Assembly (NCBI GenBank): GCA_003451645.1
Contig: DMER01000167.1
Coordinates: 9,084 to 27,273 of the forward strand
DNA from: Alphaproteobacteria bacterium
GTDB lineage: Bacteria; Pseudomonadota; Alphaproteobacteria; Micropepsales; Micropepsaceae
Length of the DNA stretch: 18,190 nt
Direction of reading: 5' to 3'
The position numbers and the translations under genes are program-made. Each line of letters begins with the position of its first letter. The first letter of the stretch is position 1. Below the pieces are notes generated by a model. The model was not told the DNA's origin. It searched no databases and saw only the letters and a program-made list of their open reading frames with translations. This document shows positions 7,718 to 14,056 of the stretch, piece by piece.

Positions 7718-8092
7718 TCACACGGAACGGTCAACTTGATGCGGCGGCTCCGGAGCGGGCGCGCTCTCAACCTGCCGGAAATACTGTAACACACGCAGGA
7801 CTTCTTCCCGGGGCCATTGCCACACAACCTCGCCCTCGGGCTGCTCAACTGATTTGTAGACGAACTTTCCGCTATCGGAATCAAGAGCCACTGTCAGCCT
7901 AGTTCCATCCACACGGATTTGCTGGCTCGGCTGATGGTCCCGCGTCAAGTGCGAAATCTTGGCGGCACCTTCGACCGCCTTTACGCTCTGCGGCTCAGAA
8001 CCGCCTTGGGTGCCCTCTGGTGGCTGCGCGCGATGCGGAACCGCGACGGCCGGAACACCTGCATTGCTCTGGATGTTTCCTGAAGCGCTCAT
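7718..8092 (-). CDS. FlaG-like flagellar protein
   Basis: This small 124-aa protein lies downstream of the two flagellin genes on the same strand. FlaG proteins have a variable, low-complexity N-terminus and a short conserved C-terminal part where a strand carrying an acidic residue is followed by a pattern like D-x-x-T-G-E-V-x-R-Q-I-P-x-E-E-x-L. Here residues 67-105 read TVALDSDSGKFVYKSVEQ, then GEVVWQWPREEVLRVLQYF, which follows that pattern loosely (VVWQWPREEVL in place of VIRQIPPEE). FlaG influences filament length in several bacteria; its mechanism is not settled. The N-terminal half is rich in Pro, Gln and Ser and probably disordered. No sigma-54 site was seen directly upstream, so it probably depends on read-through from flagellin A through the hairpin at 8138-8161. 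The match is to a weakly conserved family, so confidence is moderate. Confidence 0.7.
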   Translation of the reverse strand: MSASGNIQSNAGVPAVAVPHRAQPPEGTQGGSEPQSVKAVEGAAKISHLTRDHQPSQQIRVDGTRLTVALDSDSGKFVYKSVEQPEGEVVWQWPREEVLRVLQYFRQVESAPAPEPPHQVDRSV

Positions 8093-8137
8093 GACACGTC
8101 ACTGGTCTCACCCTTATCGTCGCGCCGTTTGAGACGC

Positions 8138-8161
8138 GGAGCCGGCTTTGCGGCCGGCCCC
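8138..8161 (-). terminator. GC-rich hairpin after flagellin A, without a U-tract
   Basis: On the minus strand, GGGGCCGGC pairs with GCCGGCTCC across a six-base loop, nine pairs with one G-U. No T run follows, so it is not a standard intrinsic terminator. It may be a weak terminator or a 3'-end stabiliser that sets the flagellin to flaG-like ratio. Confidence 0.35.
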
Positions 8162-8175
8162 GCCTTTCAATGCGG

Positions 8176-9000
8176 TTAGCGGAACAGACCTAACACGGCT
8201 GACGGCGCCTGATTGGCGATCGACAGTGCTTGGATGCCCAGCTGCTGCTTCGTCTGCAGCGACTGCAACTTCGCGCTCTCTTTGGCAAGATCGGCATCGA
8301 CAAGATTGCCAACACCCTTTTCGAACTCGTCGGACAGCTTGCCCACGAAGGTCTTGTGAATGTCGAGCTTCTTGGACCCCGTACCCAATTTGGCAAGTGC
8401 CAGATTGAGGCGGTTGATCGACGTTTCCAAGGTGGCAATCATCGCGCTGGCCTTGTCTTGCGTCGAGATCGTGTTGGTTGAACGAACGGTCACGTTCGCG
8501 CCGCCAAGCGACAAGACCTGTGCAGAGACGGTGATCGCGCCGCCGGCCGTCAGATTGGCCAACGCCTCGATCTTGGTCGTCGACCCGTCGACCAGGTTCA
8601 CGCCGTCAAACGTGGCATTGTCCACGATCTTGGTGATCTGATCGCGCAGAGCGACGAAGTCGGCATTGTACGATTCACGCGCATTGGAATCGATCGACGT
8701 GTCCGACGCGGCCAAGGCCTTTTCCTTCATCTCATTGAGAAGATCGGAAACGGCTTGACCCGCGGCAACCGCTGTATCAACCGAGCTGATCGCGCGGTTC
8801 AAGCTGTCGGTGACCGCCTTATAGCCAGCAACATCAGAGCGCATGCCTTGCGCAATGGCGAACACAGCGCCATTGTCACGCGGGCCTGAGATCTTCTGCC
8901 CAGTGTTGATGGCATTCTGCGTTTGCGAGAGCATCTTGTTGGTGGCGTTCAGGTTCTGCAGAGCAACCATCGCGCCATAGTTCGTATTCACGGATTGCAT
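8176..9000 (-). CDS. Flagellin A (274 aa, Caulobacter-type short flagellin)
   Basis: This is a structural subunit of the flagellar filament, exported by the flagellar type III system. The protein starts MQSVNTNYGAMVALQNLN and ends QALSIANQAPSAVLGLFR, the conserved D0/D1 helices at both ends. At 274 aa it lacks the large D2/D3 domains of enteric flagellins, as in Caulobacter. Start 9000 is chosen because GGAGGT lies five bases upstream; the frame stays open to 9066, but those residues (RPKAKRRN...) are not flagellin. The middle part contains many Ser and Thr residues (TSIDSNARES, STNTISTQDKAS), possible O-glycosylation sites for FlmG. It has its own sigma-54-type promoter at 9066-9081 and a 55-base leader with stem-loops. 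It closely resembles flagellin B: both share TNTISTQDKASAMIAT, LALAKLGTGSKKL and GNLVDADLAKESAKLQSLQT, so the pair is a tandem duplication. Confidence 0.97.
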   Translation of the reverse strand: MQSVNTNYGAMVALQNLNATNKMLSQTQNAINTGQKISGPRDNGAVFAIAQGMRSDVAGYKAVTDSLNRAISSVDTAVAAGQAVSDLLNEMKEKALAASDTSIDSNARESYNADFVALRDQITKIVDNATFDGVNLVDGSTTKIEALANLTAGGAITVSAQVLSLGGANVTVRSTNTISTQDKASAMIATLETSINRLNLALAKLGTGSKKLDIHKTFVGKLSDEFEKGVGNLVDADLAKESAKLQSLQTKQQLGIQALSIANQAPSAVLGLFR

Positions 9001-9026
9001 TTTGACCTCCATTCTGGTCCGGTTTC

Positions 9027-9054
9027 GGCGTTTTGCCTTGGGGCGTTTTGCCCC
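9027..9054 (-). promoter_or_regulatory. Flagellin A mRNA leader: tandem GGCAAAACGCC stem-loop motif
   Basis: Read on the minus strand, the predicted leader begins near 9055 and carries GGCAAAACGCC twice with a 15-base period (9042-9052 and 9027-9037). The first copy extends to GGGGC/GCCCC with loop AAAAC and would sit at the very 5' end of the transcript; the second has only three pairs. In Caulobacter, FlbT acts on the 5' leader of flagellin mRNA, so this is a candidate FlbT/FlaF target. Structure is seen; function is inferred. Confidence 0.5.
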
Positions 9055-9065
9055 GCCCCCTGCCA

Positions 9066-9081
9066 AGCAATCCTTGCGCCA
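9066..9081 (-). promoter_or_regulatory. Sigma-54 promoter of flagellin A
   Basis: The minus strand reads TGGCGCAAGGATTGCT: GG and GC separated by exactly ten bases, with TGGC at -24 and TTGC at -12. The consensus is TGGCACN5TTGC. Predicted transcription start is about 9055, giving a leader of about 55 bases. Caulobacter flagellin genes transcribed late in assembly use sigma-54, so this fits. Confidence 0.8.
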
Positions 9082-9210
9082 ACTGAGCCGCCGTGGCGAT
9101 CAAGCCAGCCGCCTCTGGCTAAGGCGTTGAAAACCCTGTGACCCAAGGAACCAGATGATGAATGAAGTCTTGCTGCATGCGCGCGCACGCATCGTACACG
9201 GAACTCTTTG

Positions 9211-9228
9211 CCCGGCAAAAAATGCCGG
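9211..9228. promoter_or_regulatory. ftr/FlbD-like palindromic element upstream of flagellin A
   Basis: CCCGGCAAAAAATGCCGG is an inverted repeat (CCGGCA/TGCCGG around an A-run). As I recall it, the Caulobacter ftr (II-1) element bound by the sigma-54 activator FlbD has the pattern C-C-CGGC-AAA-GC-G, which this matches. It lies about 165 bases upstream of the predicted start, farther than the roughly 100 bases known for Caulobacter. A second palindrome, TGCCGGACCGGCA at 9223-9235, overlaps its right half. The element also lies downstream of the terminator of flagellin B. Confidence 0.5.
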
Positions 9229-9254
9229 ACCGGCAAATCGTGCCGCATACTGAC

Positions 9255-9286
9255 AAAAAAATGCCGGGTTCCGTGAGGAACCCGGC
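9255..9286 (-). terminator. Strong intrinsic terminator of flagellin B
   Basis: Read on the minus strand, GCCGGGTTCC pairs perfectly with GGAACCCGGC over a TCAC loop (ten pairs), followed by ATTTTTTT. It begins 36 bases past the flagellin B stop. It separates the two flagellin transcripts, so flagellin A needs its own promoter, which is present. Confidence 0.93.
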
Positions 9287-9322
9287 GATTGAAGTCGCGG
9301 CTGCTCTTCGTCAGTCCAAGAC

Positions 9323-10147
9323 TTACCGGAACAACGACAAGATCACCTGCGGTGCCTGATTGGCGATGGACAGCGCCTGAACGCCCAATTGCTGCTTGGT
9401 CTGCAGCGATTGCAGCTTGGCACTCTCCTTGGCCAGATCCGCATCCACCAAATTGCCAACACCCTTGGTCAGTTCGTCTTGCAACTTCCCGACAAAGGAT
9501 TTGTGGATATTGAGCTTCTTGGACCCGGTGCCGAGCTTGGCGAGAGCCAAGTTCAGGGCATTCAGAGTGGTTTCAATGGTCGCGATCATCGCGCTGGCTT
9601 TGTCCTGCGTCGAGATCGTGTTTGTGGCCCTGATGGTGACGATCGTCGACCCAAGAGAGAAAACCTGCGCCGCAACGGTCACAAAGGCGTTGCCGTCCGC
9701 ATTGGCGAGAGCTTCAACTTTGGTGGTCGAGCCATCAATCAGGTTCAAACCATCGAATGTCGCATTGTCCACGATCTTCTGGATTTGATCGCGCATTGCG
9801 ACGAAGTCCGCATTATAGGCTTCCCGCGAATTCTGATCGATTGAAGTGTCAGAGGCGGCGATCGCCTTCTCCTTCATCTCCGTGATCAGGTCTGAGAGCG
9901 CCTGCCCTGCCGCCACCGCAGTGTCCACCGCGCTCACCGCGCGATTGAGACTGTTCGTGACCGCATTGAGGGCCAACACGTCCTTGCGCATACCTTGTGC
10001 CACGGCGTGGATCGCGCCGTTGTCCTTCGGACCGGAGACCCTAAGACCCGTATTGATGGCGTTTTGCGTCATCGACAGGTCTTGATTGGTCTTGTTCAGG
10101 TTTTGCAACGCGATCATCGCGCCGTAGTTCGTATTTACACTGAGCAT
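9323..10147 (-). CDS. Flagellin B (274 aa, Caulobacter-type short flagellin)
   Basis: This second filament subunit starts MLSVNTNYGAMIALQNLN and ends QALSIANQAPQVILSLFR, with complete D0/D1 terminal helices and no D2/D3 insert. It has the same length as flagellin A and differs mainly in the middle (ALANADGNAFVTVAAQVFSLG against the corresponding ALANLTAGGAITVSAQVLSLG) and at the extreme C-terminus. A purine-rich GGAAGGAAGGA lies about nine bases upstream of the ATG at 10147. It is preceded by a near-perfect sigma-54 promoter (10234-10248) and a 75-base leader with two stem-loops, and followed by the strong terminator at 9255-9286. The better promoter and terminator suggest that this is the more strongly expressed subunit. 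In Caulobacter, different flagellins occupy different filament zones; such a division here is only an inference. Ser/Thr-rich central residues are possible glycan sites. Confidence 0.97.
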   Translation of the reverse strand: MLSVNTNYGAMIALQNLNKTNQDLSMTQNAINTGLRVSGPKDNGAIHAVAQGMRKDVLALNAVTNSLNRAVSAVDTAVAAGQALSDLITEMKEKAIAASDTSIDQNSREAYNADFVAMRDQIQKIVDNATFDGLNLIDGSTTKVEALANADGNAFVTVAAQVFSLGSTIVTIRATNTISTQDKASAMIATIETTLNALNLALAKLGTGSKKLNIHKSFVGKLQDELTKGVGNLVDADLAKESAKLQSLQTKQQLGVQALSIANQAPQVILSLFR

Positions 10148-10186
10148 CTTTCTAGTCCTTCCTTCCGTTCTGGATGGTGGCCGTTG

Positions 10187-10218
10187 CGAACATTTTGTTC
10201 GAAGGCCTCAACGAGGCC
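10187..10218 (-). promoter_or_regulatory. Flagellin B mRNA leader: two adjacent perfect stem-loops
   Basis: Read on the minus strand, the leader begins near 10222 and has GGCCTC-GTT-GAGGCC (10204-10218) followed two bases later by CGAACA-AAA-TGTTCG (10187-10201), each with six perfect pairs and a three-base loop. The first sits almost at the 5' end. Position and spacing resemble the flagellin A leader, although the bases differ. They are candidates for mRNA stability control by FlbT, whose Caulobacter homologue binds a flagellin leader. Confidence 0.6.
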
Positions 10219-10233
10219 CTAACCAACGTCCCG

Positions 10234-10248
10234 GCAAACTCCGTGCCA
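10234..10248 (-). promoter_or_regulatory. Sigma-54 promoter of flagellin B
   Basis: The minus strand reads TGGCACGGAGTTTGC, matching the full sigma-54 consensus TGGCACGN4TTGC, with GG and GC ten bases apart. Predicted start is about 10222. It lies between flaF and the flagellin, so the flagellin can be transcribed independently of flbT-flaF. Confidence 0.93.
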
Positions 10249-10320
10249 ACCCATCGCCACCAAAACCCTTGATTTTTCAACCGCTCGACGTCTCCAAGCC
10301 CGTTCTCAATCACAAATCCA

Positions 10321-10331
10321 CCCGGCAAAAA
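10321..10331. promoter_or_regulatory. ftr/FlbD-like half element upstream of flagellin B
   Basis: CCCGGCAAAAA repeats the first 11 bases of the palindromic element at 9211, in the same orientation relative to its flagellin gene. The right half (GCCGG) is missing; CTTCACC follows. It is about 100 bases upstream of the predicted start, the usual distance for an FlbD site in Caulobacter. The sequence match is seen; binding is inferred. Confidence 0.4.
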
Positions 10332-10345
10332 CTTCACCACGGCAA

Positions 10346-10699
10346 TTAGCTCCGCCCCGCCAGGCCTGCCATGATGTCTTTGTTGACATCGATGAGCGGC
10401 TCCAAGGACTCGCCCTCCTGAACCACGCTGCTCGAGTAGCGCGAGACCCAAATGGCCAGGGAGATGATCCCGGCCCGGACAGAGTCCGGGAGAGAATTGC
10501 CTTCACTCGCACAATCGGATGCGAGAGCGCTCCAAACCCGCCGGTTCCAGTCCAGCACATCGATCAGCCTCACCGCGTCATAACGGCCGGCCTTCTCCAC
10601 TTCCATCAAGGCACCAGTCACTTGCGCGAACAGCCGGTACTCGGTCGTCCGCAAGGACTCGTTAGCATGCTGCGCTTTTTGATACGCCGTCACAGACAT
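10346..10699 (-). CDS. flaF: FlaF, flagellin biosynthesis regulator
   Basis: FlaF is an alphaproteobacterial protein needed for flagellin production. In Caulobacter it works against FlbT and is proposed to act as a flagellin chaperone or translation activator. The 117-aa protein starts MSVTAYQKAQHANESLRTTEYRLFAQVTGAL and carries the family stretch LDWNRRVWSALASDCASEGNSLPDSVRAGIISLAIWVSRYSS (about residues 50-90), ending VNKDIMAGLAGR. Length is normal. The start lies inside flbT: the two genes overlap by 38 bases in different frames, implying coupled translation. The stop at 10346 is close to the ftr-like half site of flagellin B. Identification is firm. Confidence 0.95.
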   Translation of the reverse strand: MSVTAYQKAQHANESLRTTEYRLFAQVTGALMEVEKAGRYDAVRLIDVLDWNRRVWSALASDCASEGNSLPDSVRAGIISLAIWVSRYSSSVVQEGESLEPLIDVNKDIMAGLAGRS

Positions 10700-11084
10700 A
10701 GTTCAGTCGCTCCTGCTCGAAATCGAAAAGCTTGCGGCACAGCATAAGTGCCTTGTAATGCTGCCCCGCCATCACGGCCTTGCTGATCGCGATGCAGCTG
10801 TCCATGGCCTCGCGATTGCTGATCGCGTTCATGAACTCGCTCATGCGCAGCGCGAACTCATCATAGAACTGCGTCGCAGCGTCTGGATCGAGATACATCA
10901 TCATGATCGGGAAATAGATGCGCCGCGCTGGCGTATTGGCATCGTCCGACTGCAGAATATCCTTCTCCCGAAGGATCGACGCCTTATTCTGCAGAACCAA
11001 GTGAGTGCGCCGGTCCCCATTTGTCAGGACGGCACCGTTTAGCACAAAGCGCTCATGCGGTTTCAGCGATAGTTTCAGCGGCAT
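10662..11084 (-). CDS. flbT: FlbT, flagellin mRNA post-transcriptional repressor
   Basis: FlbT binds the 5' leader of flagellin mRNA in Caulobacter and promotes its decay until the hook is complete, so filament subunits are made at the right time. The 140-aa protein starts MPLKLSLKPHERFVLNGAVLTNGDRRTHLVLQNKASILREKDIL, the typical family beginning, and contains ARRIYFPIMMMYLDPD followed by helical text. The last residues (DGVSKSAAC) overlap the start of flaF. The ribosome site is weak: GGGGG lies about nine bases upstream of the ATG at 11084. It is divergent from flmG, with 225 bases between the two start codons. Its presumed targets, the flagellin leaders, are immediately downstream. Confidence 0.95.
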   Translation of the reverse strand: MPLKLSLKPHERFVLNGAVLTNGDRRTHLVLQNKASILREKDILQSDDANTPARRIYFPIMMMYLDPDAATQFYDEFALRMSEFMNAISNREAMDSCIAISKAVMAGQHYKALMLCRKLFDFEQERLNYVCDGVSKSAAC

Positions 11085-11295
11085 TTCTGTGCCCCCAAGG
11101 CCTTTAATGGCAGATGCACACGCTGTACCCCCGCCTCATGAAGGCCCACAATAAAGCTGCAGGGTTAATACTTCACATCTGCACGATCAAATTATCTGTA
11201 TACAAACCATTACGGTCACATGCCGTGTCAAGATGAAGGCGCCCGCAACCTTAGCGCTTCCTTAAATGGCTCCATGCCTTACTCACGCCATCATG

Positions 11296-11302
11296 AAGGA
11301 GG
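11296..11302 (+). promoter_or_regulatory. flmG: Shine-Dalgarno that sets the flmG start
   Basis: AAGGAGG is a full anti-16S match seven bases before ATG 11310. Earlier in-frame ATGs at 11220 and 11274 lack such a site, so the gene start is placed at 11310 and the residues before it are considered untranslated leader. Confidence 0.85.
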
Positions 11303-11309
11303 CCGCTCG

Positions 11310-13088
11310 ATGACAATACCTGCCGCCCGCAAGACCGCTGGCTTTATGCATGCTACGCCCGATGCCAAGCAATCCGCGCTGAGCCGGATGGAATTGTTCG
11401 CGGCAGAAGCCGCGCGCGCCAAGGCGTCAGACTTGGCCTTTGCGGCAGCCAGTACGCTCAAAAAGGCGATCCAAGCCTATCACAAAGCAGACTGGCGCGA
11501 GGCCGCTCTCAACGCCGCATCTGCTGCTGACCTGGATCCTGACTCCGGCACCGCCTATCACTTGCTTGCTCTAGCACTGGACAATCTCGGCCAAATGAGC
11601 GCCGCTGCAGACATGTATCAAAAGGCATTGCGCTTGCAGCCGGATGATCCGGATATCTATTTGAATGTTGGGCTCGCCGCCTGGAAGATGAACATGCTGG
11701 AGCAAGCAGAGCGCGCCTTTCGCCTCTATATCGAGGCTCGACCGCACTGTCCAAAGGGCTATACGAATCTTGGCGGATGCTTGCGGGACATGGGCCGGTT
11801 TGACGATGCGATTGATCTCGTGCGCGATGCCATCTATCTCATTCCGCAGGCGGAGCTTCTCTGGAATACGCTCGGCACCATCTGTGGCGAAAACAGTGAC
11901 TTTGAGAATGCGGTCACCTTTTACAAGGAAGCGATCCGGATCAATCCGGAAACGGACCGTTTCTGGCACAACCTGGCCTATGCACTCACCCATATGGGCC
12001 CGCTGGACGAGGCGATGGCTAGCTACAACCGGGCGCTGGAGTTGAATACCACGCATGAGGGCAGCGCAACTGACAGACTTGAGATGATCCACGCGCGAGG
12101 TCTTTGCGGCGCGAGCATTGGTGCCCTCGACCAAGCGTGGACAGACTACGAGACCCGGCTCGATCCAGCCTATGGCAATGCGGTCCTTATCTCGGTAAAA
12201 CCGCCGGCTTGGCGCGGTGAGGACCTCGGCGGCAAGCGAGTTCTCATTGTTGGCGAACAAGGGATCGGTGACGAAATCATGTTCGCCGAGACCGTTCCCG
12301 ACCTCATCGAGGCCTGCGGACCGGACGGAAAGGTCATGATTGCATGCGACCACCGCTTGGTGCCCATCTTTCAGCGCTCCTTCCCGCAAGCCTTCGTCGC
12401 CCCGCAGTATAATGCCAAGAAGGGTGCCAAGACGATCCGGATTGCACCGTGGGCGGATGGTCCTTATGCTTGCGATGTCCACCTCGCGGCTGGAACCGCT
12501 TTGAAATATCTCCGTACCACGACCGAGATGTTTGGCAAGCACGGCTCTTACCTAAAGGCGGATCCGGACCGCACAGAGTTCTGGCGGCGCAAGCTTTCCT
12601 CAATTGGCTCGGAGCTCAAGGTTGGGATCTGCTGGCGGTCCGGCTTTCTGAACGTACAAAGACGTAAGCACTACGCGGCCATCGAGGACTGGGCCAAAGC
12701 CCTCAATGTACCGGGTGTGCGGCTCATCAATCTTCAGTATGGGGATTGTAGGGATGAACTCGCCCGCGCCCGCGCACTTACGGGGGGGGACATTGTGGCC
12801 TTTGAGGATCTTGATCTCAAAGACGACCTCAATGAGGCCGCGGCCCTCAGCGCCGCATTGGACCTTGTCATCTCGGCGCCAACGGCAACTGCCGCGATGG
12901 CCGCAGCGCTTGGGACCGAGACTTGGTTTGTGCTGCCTGGCCGCAGCTGGCCGCAACTGGGCACAGATCGCTATCCATGGTATCCGCGCACAAAGGTGAT
13001 TACGGCGCCCGGCTTCGGCGACTGGCCCACTATCCTGAACGGAATGAGCGATGCAATCCGCACACGGACAAATGAGCCGCCACTCTAG
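11310..13088 (+). CDS. flmG: FlmG-like TPR protein with GT9-like glycosyltransferase domain (flagellin glycosyltransferase)
   Basis: In Caulobacter, FlmG binds flagellins through N-terminal TPRs and uses its C-terminal transferase domain to attach pseudaminic acid in the cytoplasm. The 592-aa protein shows about five TPRs at residues 50-245 (for example AYHLLALALDNLGQMSAAADMYQKAL and YTNLGGCLRDMGRFDDAI), then a transferase domain: GKRVLIVGEQGIGDEIMFA near 315-333, KVGICWRSG near 439, and LDLVISAPTATAAMAAALG followed by WPQLGTDRYPWYP toward the end. The EQGxGDxxxFA and PWYP motifs are common in TPR-linked bacterial transferases. Position next to flbT-flaF-flagellins and one block away from pseBC fits the role. 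It converges on the transglutaminase-like gene with a nine-base gap. The start is set by the strong ribosome site at 11296. The donor sugar here may be a modified derivative. Confidence 0.9.
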   Translation: MTIPAARKTAGFMHATPDAKQSALSRMELFAAEAARAKASDLAFAAASTLKKAIQAYHKADWREAALNAASAADLDPDSGTAYHLLALALDNLGQMSAAADMYQKALRLQPDDPDIYLNVGLAAWKMNMLEQAERAFRLYIEARPHCPKGYTNLGGCLRDMGRFDDAIDLVRDAIYLIPQAELLWNTLGTICGENSDFENAVTFYKEAIRINPETDRFWHNLAYALTHMGPLDEAMASYNRALELNTTHEGSATDRLEMIHARGLCGASIGALDQAWTDYETRLDPAYGNAVLISVKPPAWRGEDLGGKRVLIVGEQGIGDEIMFAETVPDLIEACGPDGKVMIACDHRLVPIFQRSFPQAFVAPQYNAKKGAKTIRIAPWADGPYACDVHLAAGTALKYLRTTTEMFGKHGSYLKADPDRTEFWRRKLSSIGSELKVGICWRSGFLNVQRRKHYAAIEDWAKALNVPGVRLINLQYGDCRDELARARALTGGDIVAFEDLDLKDDLNEAAALSAALDLVISAPTATAAMAAALGTETWFVLPGRSWPQLGTDRYPWYPRTKVITAPGFGDWPTILNGMSDAIRTRTNEPPL

Positions 13089-13097
13089 CAGAACCGT

Positions 13098-14051
13098 CTA
13101 TTGCTGCTGATCCGCATGAACGGGTTGCGCCATACCTGGCCTGGGTGACTGGCCCATCGGCCTCACAACGCGCAAGAACTCCTCCCGCCGTTTAGGGGCC
13201 TGTGCAGGGGCAACGTGGACGGCAGCCGACAGCTCGCTATTGGCCGCGCCCTTGAAGACACCACGCGTAGGCGGCACATCGTGATGGTCCCGGCCGATGG
13301 CAACGCGAATGTGGCGTTCATTGACCGCCACATTGTTGGTGGGATCAAAGCCTGTCCAGCCATGCCCAGGAATATGCGCCTCTATCCAGGCATGCGCGGC
13401 CTCTGGGTCCGAACGGTCGCCAGTATCGCGCCGCGTATAGATGTAGCCAGAGACAAAGCGCGCTGGAATGCCCCACTGCCGTGCGGCCGTGAGCATGATG
13501 TGCGCGAGGTCCTGGTTGTTGCCTTGCCTGCGATCAAGCGTGGCGTCGATGTCAGCATCGATATCGCTGGGACCAGGCACATAGGCAAAACTGTCATAGA
13601 CCGCGCGGCACAGCCTGCGCAGTGCCGTCATTGGATCGCCGGACCGGCTTAGATTGCGGTCTCGCATGAATTCCTCAAAGGCAGCTGACGGCCGTGTCAA
13701 AGCTGTCGGCCGCAGGAGGTCAAAGTGCTCAGCTTGGAATTCAGGCGACGCCAGAGCCTGCCAAACGTCGGGCTCGACCCATTCAGGCGCCGGAATGAGG
13801 GGGCCCACTTCCACTGTTGAATCGGCCTCAATGACCAATTCCGTATGTGTCCCTGGTACAGAGAAATGATAGACAGCATTGCCGAAATGATCCGTATACG
13901 CCTGTAAATTGGCGCGCGGGCGCGTGCTCAATTGAAACGTTGTCAGCCTCTGCGCGCCCTCGCTCTTGGGCTGCATAACGACCTGCATAACTGACTCGCG
14001 GATTGGCGCGTCATAGCGAAAGCGTGTCACATGTTGGATCGAGTAATGCAT
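13098..14051 (-). CDS. Transglutaminase-like protein with Cys-to-Asn change at the catalytic position
   Basis: The 317-aa protein belongs to the bacterial transglutaminase/protease-like superfamily: an N-terminal beta domain (MHYSIQHVTRFRYDAPIRES, residues 1-90) followed by a papain-like core. In family members the nucleophile lies in G-x-C-Q-D-x-A-H; here residues 177-184 read GNNQDLAH, so Asn179 replaces Cys. His220 in AAHAWIEAHIPGHGW and Asp236 in GFDPTNN are kept. I checked the codons (GGC AAC AAC CAG GAC) on the minus strand, so this is not a reading error of mine. The protein may be a binding or structural partner instead of an enzyme, or belong to a subfamily with a different mechanism. 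It is last in the trio with Alpha-E and circularly permuted ATP-grasp genes; five bases separate it from Alpha-E. The C-terminal 45 residues are Pro/Gln-rich and unlike the core. Confidence 0.9.
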   Translation of the reverse strand: MHYSIQHVTRFRYDAPIRESVMQVVMQPKSEGAQRLTTFQLSTRPRANLQAYTDHFGNAVYHFSVPGTHTELVIEADSTVEVGPLIPAPEWVEPDVWQALASPEFQAEHFDLLRPTALTRPSAAFEEFMRDRNLSRSGDPMTALRRLCRAVYDSFAYVPGPSDIDADIDATLDRRQGNNQDLAHIMLTAARQWGIPARFVSGYIYTRRDTGDRSDPEAAHAWIEAHIPGHGWTGFDPTNNVAVNERHIRVAIGRDHHDVPPTRGVFKGAANSELSAAVHVAPAQAPKRREEFLRVVRPMGQSPRPGMAQPVHADQQQ

Positions 14052-14056
14052 GCGCG

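Noticed and set aside
9226..9242. CGGCACGATTTGC on the minus strand as another flagellin A promoter
   Set aside because: The GG to GC distance is eight, not ten bases.
9001..9322. CRISPR-like or phage attachment site suspected from the dense GCCGG repeats between the flagellins
   Set aside because: The repeats are explained by the terminator of flagellin B and an FlbD-like palindrome; there are no regular spacers and no integrase.
11114..11131. Possible sigma-54 site for flbT on the minus strand (GG and GC ten bases apart in GGGTACAGCGTGTGCA)
   Set aside because: Spacing is right, but three consensus bases differ (GGGT for TGGC, TGTGC for TTGC), much weaker than the two flagellin sites.
11163..11180. 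CtrA box (TTAA-N7-TTAA) before flmG
   Set aside because: Only one TTAA half is present at 11165; the second half is missing at the required distance.
11571..12542. 323-codon open frame on the minus strand
   Set aside because: Antisense to the TPR part of flmG; composition and lack of domain features mark it as a shadow.
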